A stretch of 64,000 nt of DNA from Floccularia luteovirens (GCA_009739215.1 VSJF01000001.1:1488001-1552000); one strand, 5' to 3'. Positions 11,458 through 25,522 are shown, numbered from the stretch's first letter. Made by a program: numbers and translations. The notes: generated by a model not told the origin, from the letters alone.

Positions 11458-12279
11458 ATGTCTGACCTATCCTCTTTTCTTTATCCCCCTTCTCCCTCCA
11501 ACTCTGCTAACAGCGAACTCTCTATCCCTCATGTCACCCCTCCACCAGCATACTCTGTTCAACTTGAACCCCAACCATCTCTGCACCCAAAAATCCCATC
11601 TAGGGCCCAAAAAATGGATCCATCTTCTAGATTGAACATAGCACATCCATACGCCCGTCTCTTTGCAAAAAAAGATGAAGGCAAGCGGCGAAAAATCTGG
11701 AATCATGCTCTCGAAAAATCTCTGTTTACTCCGTACGAACTGTACGTACACCTTTCTATTAATTGTGTGTTTATTTATACCAAAAAAAAATCAAGGTCAA
11801 CTTTGGGTGCTCAAAGCCGGCGAATCATCTATGTCGCCAGCCTGGAAGCCCACATCGACCGTTTGCACGCCAAACTGCTCGAGTATGTCTAATATATATT
11901 TTGACCCTCTATTTTCTTTTAGCTTTAAAAATGCAGAATTGGGTTTTGGCCTGTCGCATTCAGCGAATTGGAGCCTTTCAAAGGTTTGAACTCAAAGACG
12001 GCAAAGGTTTGCAAGTCCTACACAAAGATTCCAGAATGCTAACTTTTCATCCAGAGTATGGTTTCAGGACTACAACATGACGCCTCCCTTGCAAAACTAA
12101 AATTATTAGAGCTGGAGCGTGCTGTATGTTTTCTCAGTTCTATGAATTGCAACTCGAATATTTAATTCAGTGACTAGAACGAAAGCCTTGAGAGAATCCT
12201 GAAAGAGGCGCCATTCTCGACAACAACACACGCACAACCTACTGACGCATTTACTTCTCATGCGATCCATGATAGTTAG
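11458..12279 (+). CDS. Conserved agaricomycete protein with degenerate bZIP-like helix (paralogue B)
   Basis: Five exons (11458-11741, 11796-11882, 11937-12006, 12055-12123, 12178-12279) give exactly 203 codons. A disordered N-terminus is followed by HPYARLFAKKDEGKRRKIWN, ALEKSLFTPYELSTLGAQSR, a heptad helix RRIIYVASLEAHIDRLHAKL, then IGFWPVAFSELEPFKGLNSK and MVSGLQHDASLAKLKLLELE. The order 'basic patch, FTP/VPTDP, RR-x3-Y, LE-x2-[VI]-x2-LH, x4-GLNS[KR]' matches gene A on the opposite strand, so the two are paralogues despite low identity. ATG 11458 is preferred to the in-frame ATG at 11386 because the conserved part is far downstream and the stretch before 11458 looks like a leader. Function unknown; a nuclear, dimerising role is my inference. 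Confidence 0.8.
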
Positions 12280-13085
12280 AGTTCCCAATAGTACGCTATT
12301 AATAGACATCTGCATACCAACAACCCTACAAATCTCAAAATCTTAGACGTAATTCTGTTGTTGCCAAGCAGCTCAATTCTCTGCCTTCTCTTTTAAATTC
12401 TGCGGATCTCTACTTGCCTATTAGGTCATTGAAAAGTCAAGCATGGTCCACCCATCTCATTTCATTTTATTAGAGCCTGTACAAAGGCGAAGACAACCTC
12501 AAGCAGTAACTTGATCAGAACTGTCCAACACACCGTAAGTTATGCGAGGTAGGTGCAGTTGACATAGATAAACATCTCAGCATGAGAATGCACTCCGGCA
12601 GCCGCATTGTTACAATCTATGATCCCTCAGAAGATATCCGTCCATCCAGTTGTCTCTCCAAAGGCAGATGTCCCGCAGAAGCGGGAAAACGGACATAGGC
12701 AAGGCGTCAGCAGACTTGCTAAATAGAGTGACTACGTATATAATACTTAACAACACGACAGCAGACATCTCCGCTCGAACGGCTCGATAAAATAAAGCCT
12801 CTTGCAGGCCGTAATGCATATCTGGATATCTGACAGGATATAATAAGAAAATGGGGGAATTGATGAGGCATGGGAGTGCAGAATCAGAACGGAAAGTCAC
12901 TTATGCTCTAATTCTATTCCATGAATAACGGACCATTGGGTGGCCATCGGAATGCCTGAGATTTCAGATTCGTAGAATACTATGATAAGAAGTGTGTTAC
13001 AAACGGAAAACTCGTATATTTACATTCTGAAGAATTTTTTAGTATCGATTGGCTTTCTGTGTGAAGAAAAAGAAGGCATACGTTT
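12280..13085. other. Longest gene-poor gap (806 bp) between convergent genes
   Basis: Both flanking genes end here. A minus-strand ORF at 12610-12900 contains a hydrophobic stretch (MSAVVLLSIIYVVTLF) but has no recognisable homology, promoter or partner exon. I see no RNA gene or repeat. Confidence 0.5.
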
Positions 13086-13858
13086 CTATTGCACATCATC
13101 ATTTCTGGCCTCGAACTTGTGTTTGCCCCTCGATGCAACCTCGGTCATTCCTTTCCCGCTACCTGTTACACCAACTAAAACCATGATGTGAGAATCACGA
13201 ACCATGAACGAAGAAACATAATTTTACCTCTACCAAGCGGATTATCGGGTGTCTTGAAGATACTCGTACCAGAAACACCTGCAATGTGTACACCCTTCTT
13301 TTCCGACTTCTTAGCAAACTTCTGCCAAGTTGCCTGTTTTTGCATCTGCTCCTTCGCCTTAGCAGCCTTAGACTCCAGCTTCTTCTCGTTTTTCTTCTTC
13401 TTCTTTTCTCGCTCTTCCTCCTCCACCTTGCTCAGCTTGCGTTTGGTTGATGAGGGTGCGGTCATCGCATAATTAGCAGGCAGAGGCTTAACTTCTGATG
13501 CTTTCACCAGCTCGGTTGTATTATATCCCTTGAAAACAATGCTATACACGCGATTTTCCGTAGATCCTCCAAGAGACGTTATTCGTGCAGGATACCAACT
13601 CCCGTCACCTGAGTATTTTGCAAGACATTCGTCTCCAGCAGACCATGTATGGCTGGGAATTGCTGTTGACGATTTTCGTGAATCTAATTTGGATGATGAA
13701 GCTGCTTCGGCTTGAGCAATAGCAGCTTGGGCAAGTTCTATGAGCTGCTGGAGTTCTGAACGAAGGGAAGCAAGGCCTTCATTGTCTGGGTCTGCTGCTA
13801 AAGCTACTTCAACCTGAGAGAGCTGCACCTGATATGTTTCCAGATCTGTCTTGTCCAT
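13086..13858 (-). CDS. Survival-of-motor-neuron-related splicing factor 30 (SPF30/SMNDC1), Tudor protein
   Basis: Two exons (13858-13228, 13174-13086) give 239 codons. The N-terminal helix (TDLETYQVQLSQVEVALAAD) is followed by a Tudor domain at about residues 70-130: WSAGDECLAKYSGDGSWYPA, then RVYSIVFKGYNTTELVKASE, with the aromatic residues that bind dimethyl-arginine. A highly charged Lys-rich helix and a conserved tail (WQKFAKKSEKKGVHIAGVSG, SIFKTPDNPLGRG) complete it. SPF30 is a nuclear factor needed for U4/U6.U5 tri-snRNP entry into the spliceosome. The start is the ATG at 13858; the codons before it belong to the leader. The RIO2 stop lies 157 bp upstream on the same strand. Confidence 0.92.
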
Positions 13859-14015
13859 GGGAAATGCAGTGGATATAGTGAGAGCAGAAATACGAGAAAT
13901 GTGGAGATGGCAAAGAAAGCAGTCTAAGAGACCGTGTGAAAAATTCACAAACAGTAGTGCACATATTATGTAATTATATATCCCTTGTATAGAAATATTT
14001 TGATAATTATTTAAA

Positions 14016-15873
<1,858 letters not shown>

Positions 15874-16183
15874 TTTCGGTTGTGTTGTTGGGCAGTGGAA
15901 CCTCAATCAGAGATGCGATAACTTGAAGCTATCTGATTCCAGAGCGAGGAACAAGGGGTTATTATCTGGAAGATTGAAAGCACAATCTAAGGGAACAAAT
16001 TTGTGCTAGTGCTTGCTCACAAATTTCGATGATGATGTAGCGGATCAAGGATATATATATACGCATATATTCAACAATGTAGGACGGTTTGTCGTCGCTG
16101 TCAGCGTGTGTGGTGTACACGTGAGATCTATTTCATCACCCAACCGTTCGCTTAGAAAATCTACATACCGCGAAGGTTAATCC

Positions 16184-17098
16184 ATGCGATCCTCACAAGC
16201 AGTTCGGTATGCAAACAAGGTACATCATTTTTATTGTTCATTCTGAACTTGAGACTTTATTATAACACCTATCGTTGAAGGCCACATCCGTAGAGATTAC
16301 TTCCTGCATAGAGGATTTCATTAAAGAATTGTGAAAGACGCCTTCAACAGAAAAATCGCAGAGATCTGACACAAGTCATATATTTTAGGGGTTGGGAAAT
16401 AAGTGTTTCGCATGCACGGGATCTACAAAATGCTGAGAGAGAAGCAATATGGCAAATTTTTGAAACTAATATGTCTGTTTTGTGAGTGGGCTTATTTAAG
16501 GAGCCAGCTGAAGAGATGAATCTTTGACAAGTTATACCGAATCCTCATTTGGCTGGGACCCACCATCAAAACGAAAGGAATTGTTTGACTTGTTGTCAAG
16601 GTTTATTCTAGTGCATGACGAGGCAAACCACACATTCATAGGCTTCGTGATGTTCCGATTTGAGTATGAAGATGGCGAGGACTTGCTATACTGGTAAGGC
16701 TCGAAATTATCGAAATGAATATCAGCTGCAGCGTCGTTGCGAATAGTTACGATCTTCAAATATCAAAGGTACGGCAACGGAGTGGCCTTGGGAGTATTCT
16801 TATCCAGAGTTTGGCGCGAATTGGGGCAGCTTGGAAGATGGAGAAAATTATGCTTACCGTTCTTAAAGGTGATTGGTGACAGACATCTCAAAGCCCAACT
16901 GAGCAAGCCTTTGTTATAGCGAATACCAGCGCAAAAAAGTTTTATGATGCTAACGGGTAAGTTGAGTATGTCAATATTTAGCTTCTAGACAGGATTGATG
17001 TCAAAAGCTATAGATTCGTACTTGATCCATGTTCACCAGGATATGTTCCAGAGGATGAAGTGGTTGATTATATGATATTGTCAAGGAATATTTCGTAG
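16184..17098 (+). CDS. N-alpha-acetyltransferase 40 (Nat4/Naa40) homologue
   Basis: I assembled seven small exons (16184-16219, 16281-16330, 16389-16481, 16532-16693, 16747-16868, 16920-16956, 17014-17098) that give exactly 194 codons with no internal stop. The product has FGWDPPSKRKELFDLLSRFI, then FIGFVMFRFEYEDGEDLLYC, DLQISKVRQRSGLGSILIQS (acetyl-CoA P-loop R/Q-x-x-G-x-G), KIMLTVLKANTSAKKFYDAN and SPGYVPEDEVVDYMILSRNI. That order matches Naa40, which acetylates the N-terminus of histones H4 and H2A. No long ORF marks the gene because the exons are 36-162 nt. The length (194) is close to the family's usual 210-240. Confidence 0.9.
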
Positions 17099-17212
17099 AG
17101 ATAGTCTTGGACATGCATTTGTACTTACGTATCCTTAAATGTTTGCTCCAGCTTGTCTGAACTGTCCACCTTCATTCTTAACTTCAAACTATTCCACCGC
17201 ATACGACATATT

Positions 17213-17649
17213 ATGCTCTCCTCAACAACATTGCGCTCTCTGCGTGCTACAATACCTCGCATACAAAGTAGACGGATGGCTTCACATGATGCTCCACAAT
17301 ACAACGAGCCAACGGGTTGGTTGTTTGGTGAAAAGGTACGTATTTACCCGATTGTACAGTTTTTCAAATCTGATTGATATTCTATAAGCCTCCTCCACCT
17401 GGACAAAAACGAGTAAAAGAAGATTGGGAGAATATTTGGTACATCGGAATGTTTGGTTCCATGGCATTCGCTGCTGTAATGTTATACTACAAACCTGACA
17501 CCAGGTATGAAACTCGCACCTCAATTATGTGTATTTGCTGAATTTTTGGCTTTTCTACGAATAGTATACAAACGTGGGCACTCAAGGAGGCAAAAGATAG
17601 GATGGAGGCTAGAGGGGAGAAATACCAATACGAGCCATCATCATCATGA
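17213..17649 (+). CDS. Mitochondrial complex I accessory subunit, ESSS/NDUFB11 type
   Basis: Three exons (17213-17335, 17389-17504, 17565-17649) give 107 codons. The N-terminus is a mitochondrial presequence (LRSLRATIPRIQSRRMAS). It is followed by PTGWLFGEKPPPPGQKRVKE, one membrane helix (IWYIGMFGSMAFAAVMLYY) and a charged tail (WALKEAKDRMEARGEKY). The single-pass layout and the PTGWLFGE...W-x-x-I/Y pattern fit the ESSS subunit of NADH:ubiquinone oxidoreductase in the inner membrane. An upstream in-frame ATG at 17153 exists, but starting at 17213 leaves a typical presequence. It is 114 bp downstream of Naa40 on the same strand. Confidence 0.85.
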
Positions 17650-17803
17650 AGTTATAAATTGAACAGTGTCTCAACTAGAAACGCCTGTTTATTGGAAGTC
17701 TATAATAATATTACGGAGATGTCCACAACTTCCCATATTCAACCATAAGCAAGTTGATGATAATAACATTCCTTCCTGGACCATCTTATACTAGCATTCT
17801 CTA

Positions 17804-18567
17804 TCACGACTCGTAACTTGCTTTGTATGCCTCTTCCGTGAGCAAATCATTCATCTACATATTGCCAGTATCAAGTGAATAAATGAGCGTGCAATTGTGA
17901 ATGAGCACGAACCTCCGAAGAATCAGAAAGCTTAATTTTACATAGCCATCCTAAACTTTCCGTTAGATGGATACATACAGTCATGAACAAAGCAAACTGA
18001 CCCATATCTTCCGCAGACTTGTTGAGCAATCCAGGTTCAGATGACAGACTCTCATTAATCTCTTCGACAGTGCCGGAAACCGGAGCATACTAAAGGGTCG
18101 GAGCAGAGAAGATTCATAACTGTATATAAGTGCAAGAGAGATAAACTTACAATGTCAGAGGCAGACTTTACACTCTCAACTGCTCCAATTTGATCTGCGG
18201 AAACTGTTCTACATCCTTCATCTTACGAAAAAGTTTCACTTCGTACCTCCTTGTGCCACAGTTGTGCCAAGGTTGGCCAGTTCAACGAAAACAACATCTC
18301 CAAGGGAAGACTGGGCATGGTCCGTGATGTAGACAGTCCCGATCCCGGTGGTGTCGTCAAAAGAGACTAATTCGTGTTCTACTGTATATCGCTTAGCTTA
18401 AAACAATAACCTCTTTCGTTAGTTTCACGACGCCGGAGATTGAGGATTTACTCACTAACAAGCGATCGAAGGAGCAGTGGTCTACGAGATAATAGGAGCC
18501 TTGGGTTATGAGGCTTTACACGAGGGACAAATCTCAACGGAACTGTTGCTCTGAAAATTGACTGCAT
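17804..18567 (-). CDS. Glycine cleavage system H protein, mitochondrial
   Basis: The first exon encodes an Arg-rich presequence (MQSIFRATVPLRFVPRVKPH). The mature protein starts near TKRYTVEHELVSFDD and continues GIGTVYITDHAQSSLGDVVF, VELANLGTTVAQG, QIGAVESVKSASDIYAPVSG, EINESLSSEPGLLNKSAEDM. The Lys in ESVKSASD is the lipoylation site. The H protein shuttles the aminomethyl group of glycine between the P, T and L proteins in the mitochondrial matrix. At least four short introns interrupt it. Its stop faces the complex I subunit 155 bp away. Confidence 0.95.
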
Positions 18568-18938
18568 GATAGATGAATGGTGAGGACAGCGACTGGAGTC
18601 AACCTGATTTAAGTTTGGGATTTATAAACTTTTTCAAAGAGGATGTTGCCTTTTTAGGTTCAGGCCTTCAGGGGCAAGGAGCACAATTTTCTGTCGCTTT
18701 TTCTGATTTCTGATGTTGAGCACTTGGCATTCCAAACGTATTATTTTATTCTGTGTAATTAAATATATTGTATATAAGAGACTGAAGTGACTGTGTGCTC
18801 TACGTGCATATTAACTTTTGCTCCGTTGTAGTCTTAAATTTCACTACACAAGGAATCGCGCCAATCAAGGGTACTTTTTGGGTTGCGAGTGGGGAGTATG
18901 ATGTGTCTGCGGGAACGCTCTACTGCAGGTGCAGGGGT
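18568..18938. other. Gap between the GcvH start and the EF-Tu stop
   Basis: 371 bp holding the upstream region of the H-protein gene and the 3' region of EF-Tu, both transcribed leftward. AT-rich near 18740-18780; no supported ORF or RNA. Confidence 0.55.
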
Positions 18939-21023
18939 TTAGACAGTCTCCAAAATTTTGGTTACAATGCCAGTGCCGACTAGCAAAAATTATCAGCTAT
19001 GTGAGAGTCAATCTAATTTTAAAATACCGACTTGTCATATTTGATTCACGGAGCGTAAATCTACGGAAAGTCAGATATCAAAATACAGAAGGAACGATGT
19101 ATTCATTTATCATACCTTGTTCCAACGTCGAGAGCCACATCAAAGACAAGTGAACATACCATTTCAACGTTGTCTCCGGGCATGACCTGAATATTAATTA
19201 ATTACATGCCAAGCGCTCAGGAGAAAAAAAGAACCATTTTCTCTGCAGCATCAGGTGTACCTTCCGGGAATGTAAGAGCAGTAGTAACATCGCAAGTTCT
19301 AACGAAGCACTGGGGGCGGTAGTTACTCATGAAAGGGGTGTAACGTCCACCTGATATATATTCAGCATTTCAGTCAGACCATTGCTCATTAGCACACCTT
19401 CTTCCTTTGTCAGAACCTGAAGGGAACCGATTACATACAATCATCAGTGCCTTTCTTGACTGGCAACGTAGAAGACCTACGTAGATTTGGGCTTGGAATT
19501 TTTTGACAGATTTTACGGTTCCTGGAGCAGCAATGACTTGACCTCGACGAATTTGTTCGCGCTTGATACCACGTAAGAGGGCACCCATGTTGTCACCGGC
19601 TTCTGCCTAAATAGCAATTGTTAAGGTTGAACTGCAGTATCATGGAACACGGACATACCCGTTCGAGTTCTTTATGGAACATCTCTGAACATGCATGTGA
19701 GTGACGTATTCCCAACTAAATCATGATTTCCTTACCAATACCAGTAAGTGTTGTTTTGAAATTGCTTCCGTAGCCAACAACTTCGACTTCAGCTCCTTTT
19801 GTTGCAGTCCCTCGTTCGACCTGACGAAGATGAACATATTGATCTTAAAAATGATCTGAGATGTCTTACACGACCAGTTGCAACTGTTCCACGACCAGAG
19901 ATAGAGAAAACATCTGCATGGAGAATGTTGATATTTATATGTTAACAAAAGATATTTTAATTACCTTCAACGGGCATTAAGAAGGGTTTTTCAAGGTCAC
20001 CTGTATTATATCACAATCAATTTATTATTTGGGAATGTTTAAAGGTAAACTCACGGATAGGTAATTCGAGCCATTTGTCACAAGCGTCAACCAATTCCAA
20101 GATTTTCTTGGAGCCGATTTCATGGTCACGACTTTCTAGTGCTGCCAATGCCGATCCCATAATAATTGGAGTATCCTCCCCTTCGAAGTTATAAGTAGAG
20201 AGTAGATCGCGCATTTCCATGTCAACCAGTTCCAACATTTCTGGATCCGTTATTTGGTCGATTTTGTTGATAAAGACAACCAGCCTCTTGATGCCAACCT
20301 GACGAGCCAGGAGTAGATGTTCACGTGTTTGAGGCATTTGTCCATCAGTTGCAGAAACCACAATTATAGCACCATCCATCTGAGCAGCTCCCGTGATCAT
20401 GTTCTTGATGTCTAAGATAGAGCTAAGTCGTTATGTACAAGAAATGGAGAAAATGAACTGACAGTCGGCATGTCCAGGACAATCTATGTGCCCATAATGA
20501 CGGTTGGTTGTTTCATACTCCACATGAGCTGAATTGATTGTAATGCCACGAGCCTTCTCTTCAGGCGCCTTGTCAATTTGACTGTAATCTGTGAACTTGG
20601 CTCCTCCCTGTTCAGAGAGAATTTTGGTGATAGCAGCGGTCAAAGTGGTCTTGCCATGGTCGACGTGACCTAGTTCAGAGAGGACAAGGGATTAGACTCT
20701 AGTGGGAACCCACTAAACAAGACTTACCAATTGTTCCAATGTTCATATGCGGCTTTGTGCGCGTAAATTGTTCTGCATATCCTCTACGCGCAGCTGAAGT
20801 GAGGTTGAGTAAGTGCAAAGAAAAGTGCTAGTTGATGAGACTTACCCAGATTCAATGAAATTATTGGATGTGAGGACCTTTGGCCATTGCTTCTGTAAGC
20901 CTGCAACAAAGATGCTAACAAGCCGAGCAATGTTAATCATGAATAACAGCTTGTAGATAGTAACGTACACCTAGCAGACGCAAGTCCACGAGAAAGGGCC
21001 TTGCAGGTGGCGAACTGCAACAT
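18939..21023 (-). CDS. Mitochondrial translation elongation factor Tu
   Basis: The leader [17 protein letters not shown] is a mitochondrial presequence, and the mature region begins near [14 protein letters not shown]. GTPase motifs are complete: GHVDHGKTT (G1), GITIN (G2), DCPGHAD (G3), NKID (G4) and GSALA (G5). Domains 2 and 3 follow ([37 protein letters not shown]), ending [11 protein letters not shown]. More than ten introns split the gene. Near the C-terminus my splicing gives FTLRESN, then GTGIVTK, where most homologues have REGGKTVGTG; that tiny exon is the least certain part. It delivers aminoacyl-tRNA to the mitoribosome. Pex14 lies head-to-head, 183 bp away. Confidence 0.94.
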
Positions 21024-21206
21024 ATTCAAGGAGTACTTTGGAATACAAAGATGGTGAAATTTAACGACCGAATTTTTGTTTCCAGCACCTTCGGATAACT
21101 CCGGTAAGAACAAACATGTACCAAATATAGAGAAGAGCCCATAGAGTAGGGTTAGGGCTACGTCACGTAGAATTAAGCAAACTCACTTCTCTTCGTGGTT
21201 GCTGTC

Positions 21207-22292
21207 ATGGCCTCTCCAGATCGTCAAGAGCTCATTCACAATGCAGTAGCCTTTCTTTCAGATCCAAATGTACCTATACAATCTCATCAATTATCAGCGC
21301 ATATGCTCATATATCCACAGACTCAAGCCTCGCCATTAACACAGCGGATCCAATTCTTAGAAGCCAAAGGTCTGTCTCCCCCGGAAATCGAGATTGCTTT
21401 GCAGCAGTCTGCGACCAAAACAGGCCCATTGCAAAGTGTAGCACCTCCTCCTCAATATGCGCCCAATCCTTATGTAGTTGGTCCCCCTGCAGTGCCAAGG
21501 TGGGATTGGAGAGATTATTTTGTTGGTTTCTCTCGGCTATGGTATTTCCAATTAATAACCGGAATAGATTACTGCAGTGGTATCTGGTGCCATAACATAT
21601 GGAGCAGTTGCTCTGTTCAAAGTAAGCAATTCATTGAATTACCATTATCTATAATTGAGGAAACCACAGAAACATCTTCTTCCTCATCTGCAACCTCCGA
21701 ATGTAACGGCTTATGAAGAAGACCGTGATGCACTGAATGCCCAATTTGACGCTGCAGAAGCACTTCTGAAAGAAATACAGAACGAAACTGCTGCAGTACG
21801 GTCAGCAGTTGAAGAACAGAAAGAGAAGATCGACAAGACCACTCATGACGTTGAAGCTGTCGTTAATGAAATGCGTCTAGGAGAAATCAAAGCTAGGGAC
21901 GAGATGCGAGAGATACGTGAAGAGGTTAACAATGTGCGAGAAATGCTTCCCAAGGTAAACTGAAAGAAACTCGATATAAGTATCTAAGCTAAATTGAGTG
22001 ATAGATGCTGGAGAAAAACAAGGAGAGCCAGACACAGTCGCTCGGTGAACTCCAACAAGAGCTGAAATCATTGAAAGCTCTGTTACTTAGTCGTGGACCA
22101 ACTGTTTCGACCACCACCCCTTCCCCTGTCCCTATTCCTGGCAGACCTGCGATTCCAGCATGGCAATTGAGTAGTTCTAACCAGTCTTCCCTGTCTTCTT
22201 CAACCACTCCGTTACCCCCATCGAGCTCCCAAGCTGTCGACAACGGCAAAGGAAAAGAGGTTATGGCCAATGAAAACAACCAGACTCCATAG
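21207..22292 (+). CDS. Peroxin-14 (peroxisomal import docking protein)
   Basis: The N-terminal domain begins RQELIHNAVAFLSDPNVPIQ and includes the conserved KIxFLEAKGL-type helix (RIQFLEAKGLSPPEIEIALQ), which binds WxxxF motifs of the Pex5 receptor. A Pro-rich stretch and one membrane segment (ITAVVSGAITYGAVALFKK) follow, then a long coiled coil (about residues 130-240) and a Pro/Ser-rich tail ending ENNQTP. Start ATG 21207 directly precedes the conserved domain; a further in-frame ATG lies at 21195. Introns interrupt before ITAVV, after ALFK and near 21955-22005. The product should sit in the peroxisomal membrane with Pex13/17. Confidence 0.93.
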
Positions 22293-22489
22293 TACCTTAG
22301 ATAAAGTACATACAGATATTCTAAAGTCAACAGTGTTTATTCTGTGTATGTATTTTCGGTATTGCGGTGTTGATACAGATACCTTGCACGTGAGCAACTG
22401 CAAGTGTGTAACATTTCACCGTTGTCATCGATCTGCAGTGTCTACCACTGCCAATTAATGAGAAGACATTGTGATTAAACAGCATATCC

Positions 22490-25400
22490 ATGTTCTCACA
22501 ACTCCGGCAAGCTGTTGAAAACTTTGCTCCTCAACCTATTCGCGGGTCTGACTCAACATCTGTCGATGAACCCCGTGGATCTGCTTCTCGTTCAAACTCT
22601 TTGGACTTGACGAATGGCGCACGTCCTACATCCCCACTGTCTTCTGGACAACTTGCAGACTCTGCTCTGCAAAATTTACGAAAAACATTAGGTACTCAAC
22701 GTTCCGGAGGGGTCAGTCCTGTCCCGAGAAGCACGCGCCCCGCCTCGCCCAGTGGAAGTAAAAGTCCAAAGTTTAGTTTGGAGGATAGATTGCGTCGCGC
22801 AACCTTTGCCATCGTGGACCAACCAAATGCCACGTCCCCAGCACCCTCTGGGAGGTCCTCGCCCTCACCCATGCCAAAATCTGTTGTCTCACAACATCCA
22901 CTTTCTCCCTCACAAACTCCTTTGCCTGACTCACCAACGATAACACCTCAGAAAGAGATACCTGCTGACGCGCACAAAGCACAGACTTCACCTCCACCTC
23001 CAAAACCTGACACTGCAGAATTGACACAAACAGCAGAATTTTTCCAAGAAGCCAACCAACCTTCTGCGGAACCCTCACAAATCCTTCCTGACGTGGCGAC
23101 TTTAGAGCCTCAACGAGAGTTATCTTCAAGCTTGGAATCTTCTGTACAGGGCAATGATCTCCCCATTGAACATCTTGAAGAGGCAAAGGAAATAGTAGAT
23201 GATCACAAGGATATCCACAAATGGAGATGAAAATGGGCTTCCCCAAAAGACCGAAAAGAGCGTATCCGTTGATGAAGCCGCTTCTACTCTTGAGAATCAT
23301 ACTTCTGCTTCCAGCGTTGAAGTCTTGCAGGAAAGGTTAAAGGAAATAGAGCAAAGATTAGCCGGTATGTTTATTACACGAATGAAGTGCAAACGACTGA
23401 TTCAGTGATTGTAGATGTTTCAGCATCCTTCAAAAAGCTACAAGCTGAAAAGTTAGTTGCTGACTCAATTCTGCAAGAATGGACTCCCGTAATGAGCATT
23501 GGTGATGACGCAACCCTTCGCGACCACTTCCAAAGTTTAGAGTCTAAATCAGAGGTTCGTGATCTATACAAAACCACAACCATTGACAATAGCTTTTGTT
23601 CTAGATATCTCAGGATGAAATAAGACAGCTGAATGGGAAACTCAAAAGTATACATTGTGAAATTGTAATGTTACATGATGCTGATCATCTATGCACAGTG
23701 CAAGAAGAACGGTTAAATGAGCTGCGAGATACCCATAAACTGGAGTCAGCGTCACAATCCGAAGAGCTTGAGAAACTACGAGCACAACTTGATGAAAAAG
23801 ACAAAATCATACACACCTTGCAAGCTTTGAACAGTCAAGCTGAAGTATCTGTAGCCAAGACCAAAGGGGAAGCAGATCATGTTCGGACTGAGCTGGAACG
23901 CGTCCAGACACTAGCTAAGGAGGAGGAAGAGAAACGGACTAAAGCTATCAGCCTGCTTAAAACTGTTCGGCAGAAATTAGTAAAAGTTGAGAAGGAGAAG
24001 GAAGATTTGACAAAGGAGGTCACTTCTCTGCGAACCAAGGATAAAGGTGATAAAGACAAAGAGCAACACGAGAGAACAAGGCTGCAACTTGAAATCGATC
24101 AAATTAGCTCAGAGAGGGAGAAAGAAAAGGTGCATATGAAAACCCAGTTCGAGGGTGAAATAGCCGCATTGAAAGAGCGGTACGAGAAAGAGTACTCAGC
24201 ACTACGTGGACAACTTGAGTTGGAAGCAGTTACAACAAAAGTGCGCCTATTTTTCTACTATCATCTGCCATGACTTGACCATATATCAGAGCCTTCACAC
24301 AAAAGAGATTTCTACAAAGGATTCGCAAATTGCCACTCTGGAGAAGTCGTTGAACACTGTTAACAACAATAAGAACGCATTTTTTGATCAGCTCCAACAA
24401 AGACAAGCCGAACTTGAATCAGTCAAATCGCGAATGGAGTCCCTCGAGAATCAGAATATAGAACTTCAATTTCAATTACGGGAATCCAACGATAGGCTTG
24501 CTGTTCTCAAAGAGGAGTACCTTGACCTACAACGCGAGAATGAATCCCAATCGCGAGAACAGGTTACATCAGTAGGGGATGTTGCCCATTTGGTTTCTGC
24601 CACAGAGGAAAGACTTGAATCGAAGATCAGTGAACTGAAACGGAATCTTGCACTTGTGGAAAAGGAAAGGAGCGAGGCCGAGCTAGAATGGAGCCGAAAA
24701 TTGAATATCAAAACCAAAGAAGCAGAGGACTTCAAGAAAATGCTTGGATCAGCCGCAAAGACAACGGAGACAGACGAAAAACTGAAGGCTGATTTGAAAG
24801 CGGAAATTGAAACTACTCACGAGGAGGTGCGGCTCCTGCGCCAGCAATTATCCGAGTTCCCCAAATACCACCAAAGGATCGCTGATCTGGAGGTGAGTCT
24901 GTTATTTTTCACGGCAAGGAGGAATCGTGCCTCAACATCACGTAGGCTCTGGCCAAAAGTCAAGAAGAAGAGCTGAGCACAAAGATATCTGCCTTTAAGC
25001 AACAGATCCTAGAAGGAAAGAGCAGAGAAGCGCAATTGAAGCAAAATAACAAGGTAAAATTATGTCTCAATAATATTTCTATGAGTGATCATCAACAAAA
25101 ATTCATTGTAGTTAATTCGAGAAGAGCTCCGTAAAGTCCAATCATCAGCTGCGTTGTTGGAACGCCAGCGCAATCCTGGTGTTGGTTACTGGACATCAAG
25201 AACAACCGAAAATAACGTTTCTGCTTCAAGAACCTCTATCTCATCAATAACTTCTGATACCCCCTCAAGGACAGGCACATCAGAAACCGGCTCTGGTGCG
25301 CCAGAGAAAAGCAATAAAGAGGAAGAAATAAATCTTGAATATCTGAGGAATGTGATCCTCCAGTTTTTGGAGCACAAGGAAATGAGGGTTTGTCTTCCTG

Positions 25401-25522
25401 CCAGATAAAATTATGTATGCTGTGCTAACTTAACGATGCATTAGCCGAATCTCGTCCAAGTATTGTCTATCATCCTTCACTTTACACCACAGGAGACGAG
25501 GCGACTGATTGCTAAGGTTTAG
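22490..25522 (+). CDS. GRIP-domain golgin (Imh1-like)
   Basis: The N-terminus (MFSQLRQAVENFAPQPI) and a Ser/Pro-rich disordered region (about 250 residues) precede a very long coiled coil rich in Glu/Lys/Leu (exons from 23400 to 25050). The last exons encode a GRIP domain: NLEYLRNVILQFLEHKEMRP, NLVQVLSIILHFTPQETRRL, IAKV-stop at 25520-25522. The Tyr in NLEYL is the residue that contacts Arl1-type GTPases. Such golgins tether vesicles at the trans-Golgi. Introns are short and the intron-spanning joins inside the coiled coil are approximate. Pex14 ends 197 bp before it, and Pil1 faces its 3' end. Confidence 0.9.

Noticed and set aside
12610..12900. 96-residue minus-strand ORF with a hydrophobic stretch
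   Set aside because: No homologue I recognise, no neighbouring exon or promoter signal; kept only as a note in the intergenic entry.
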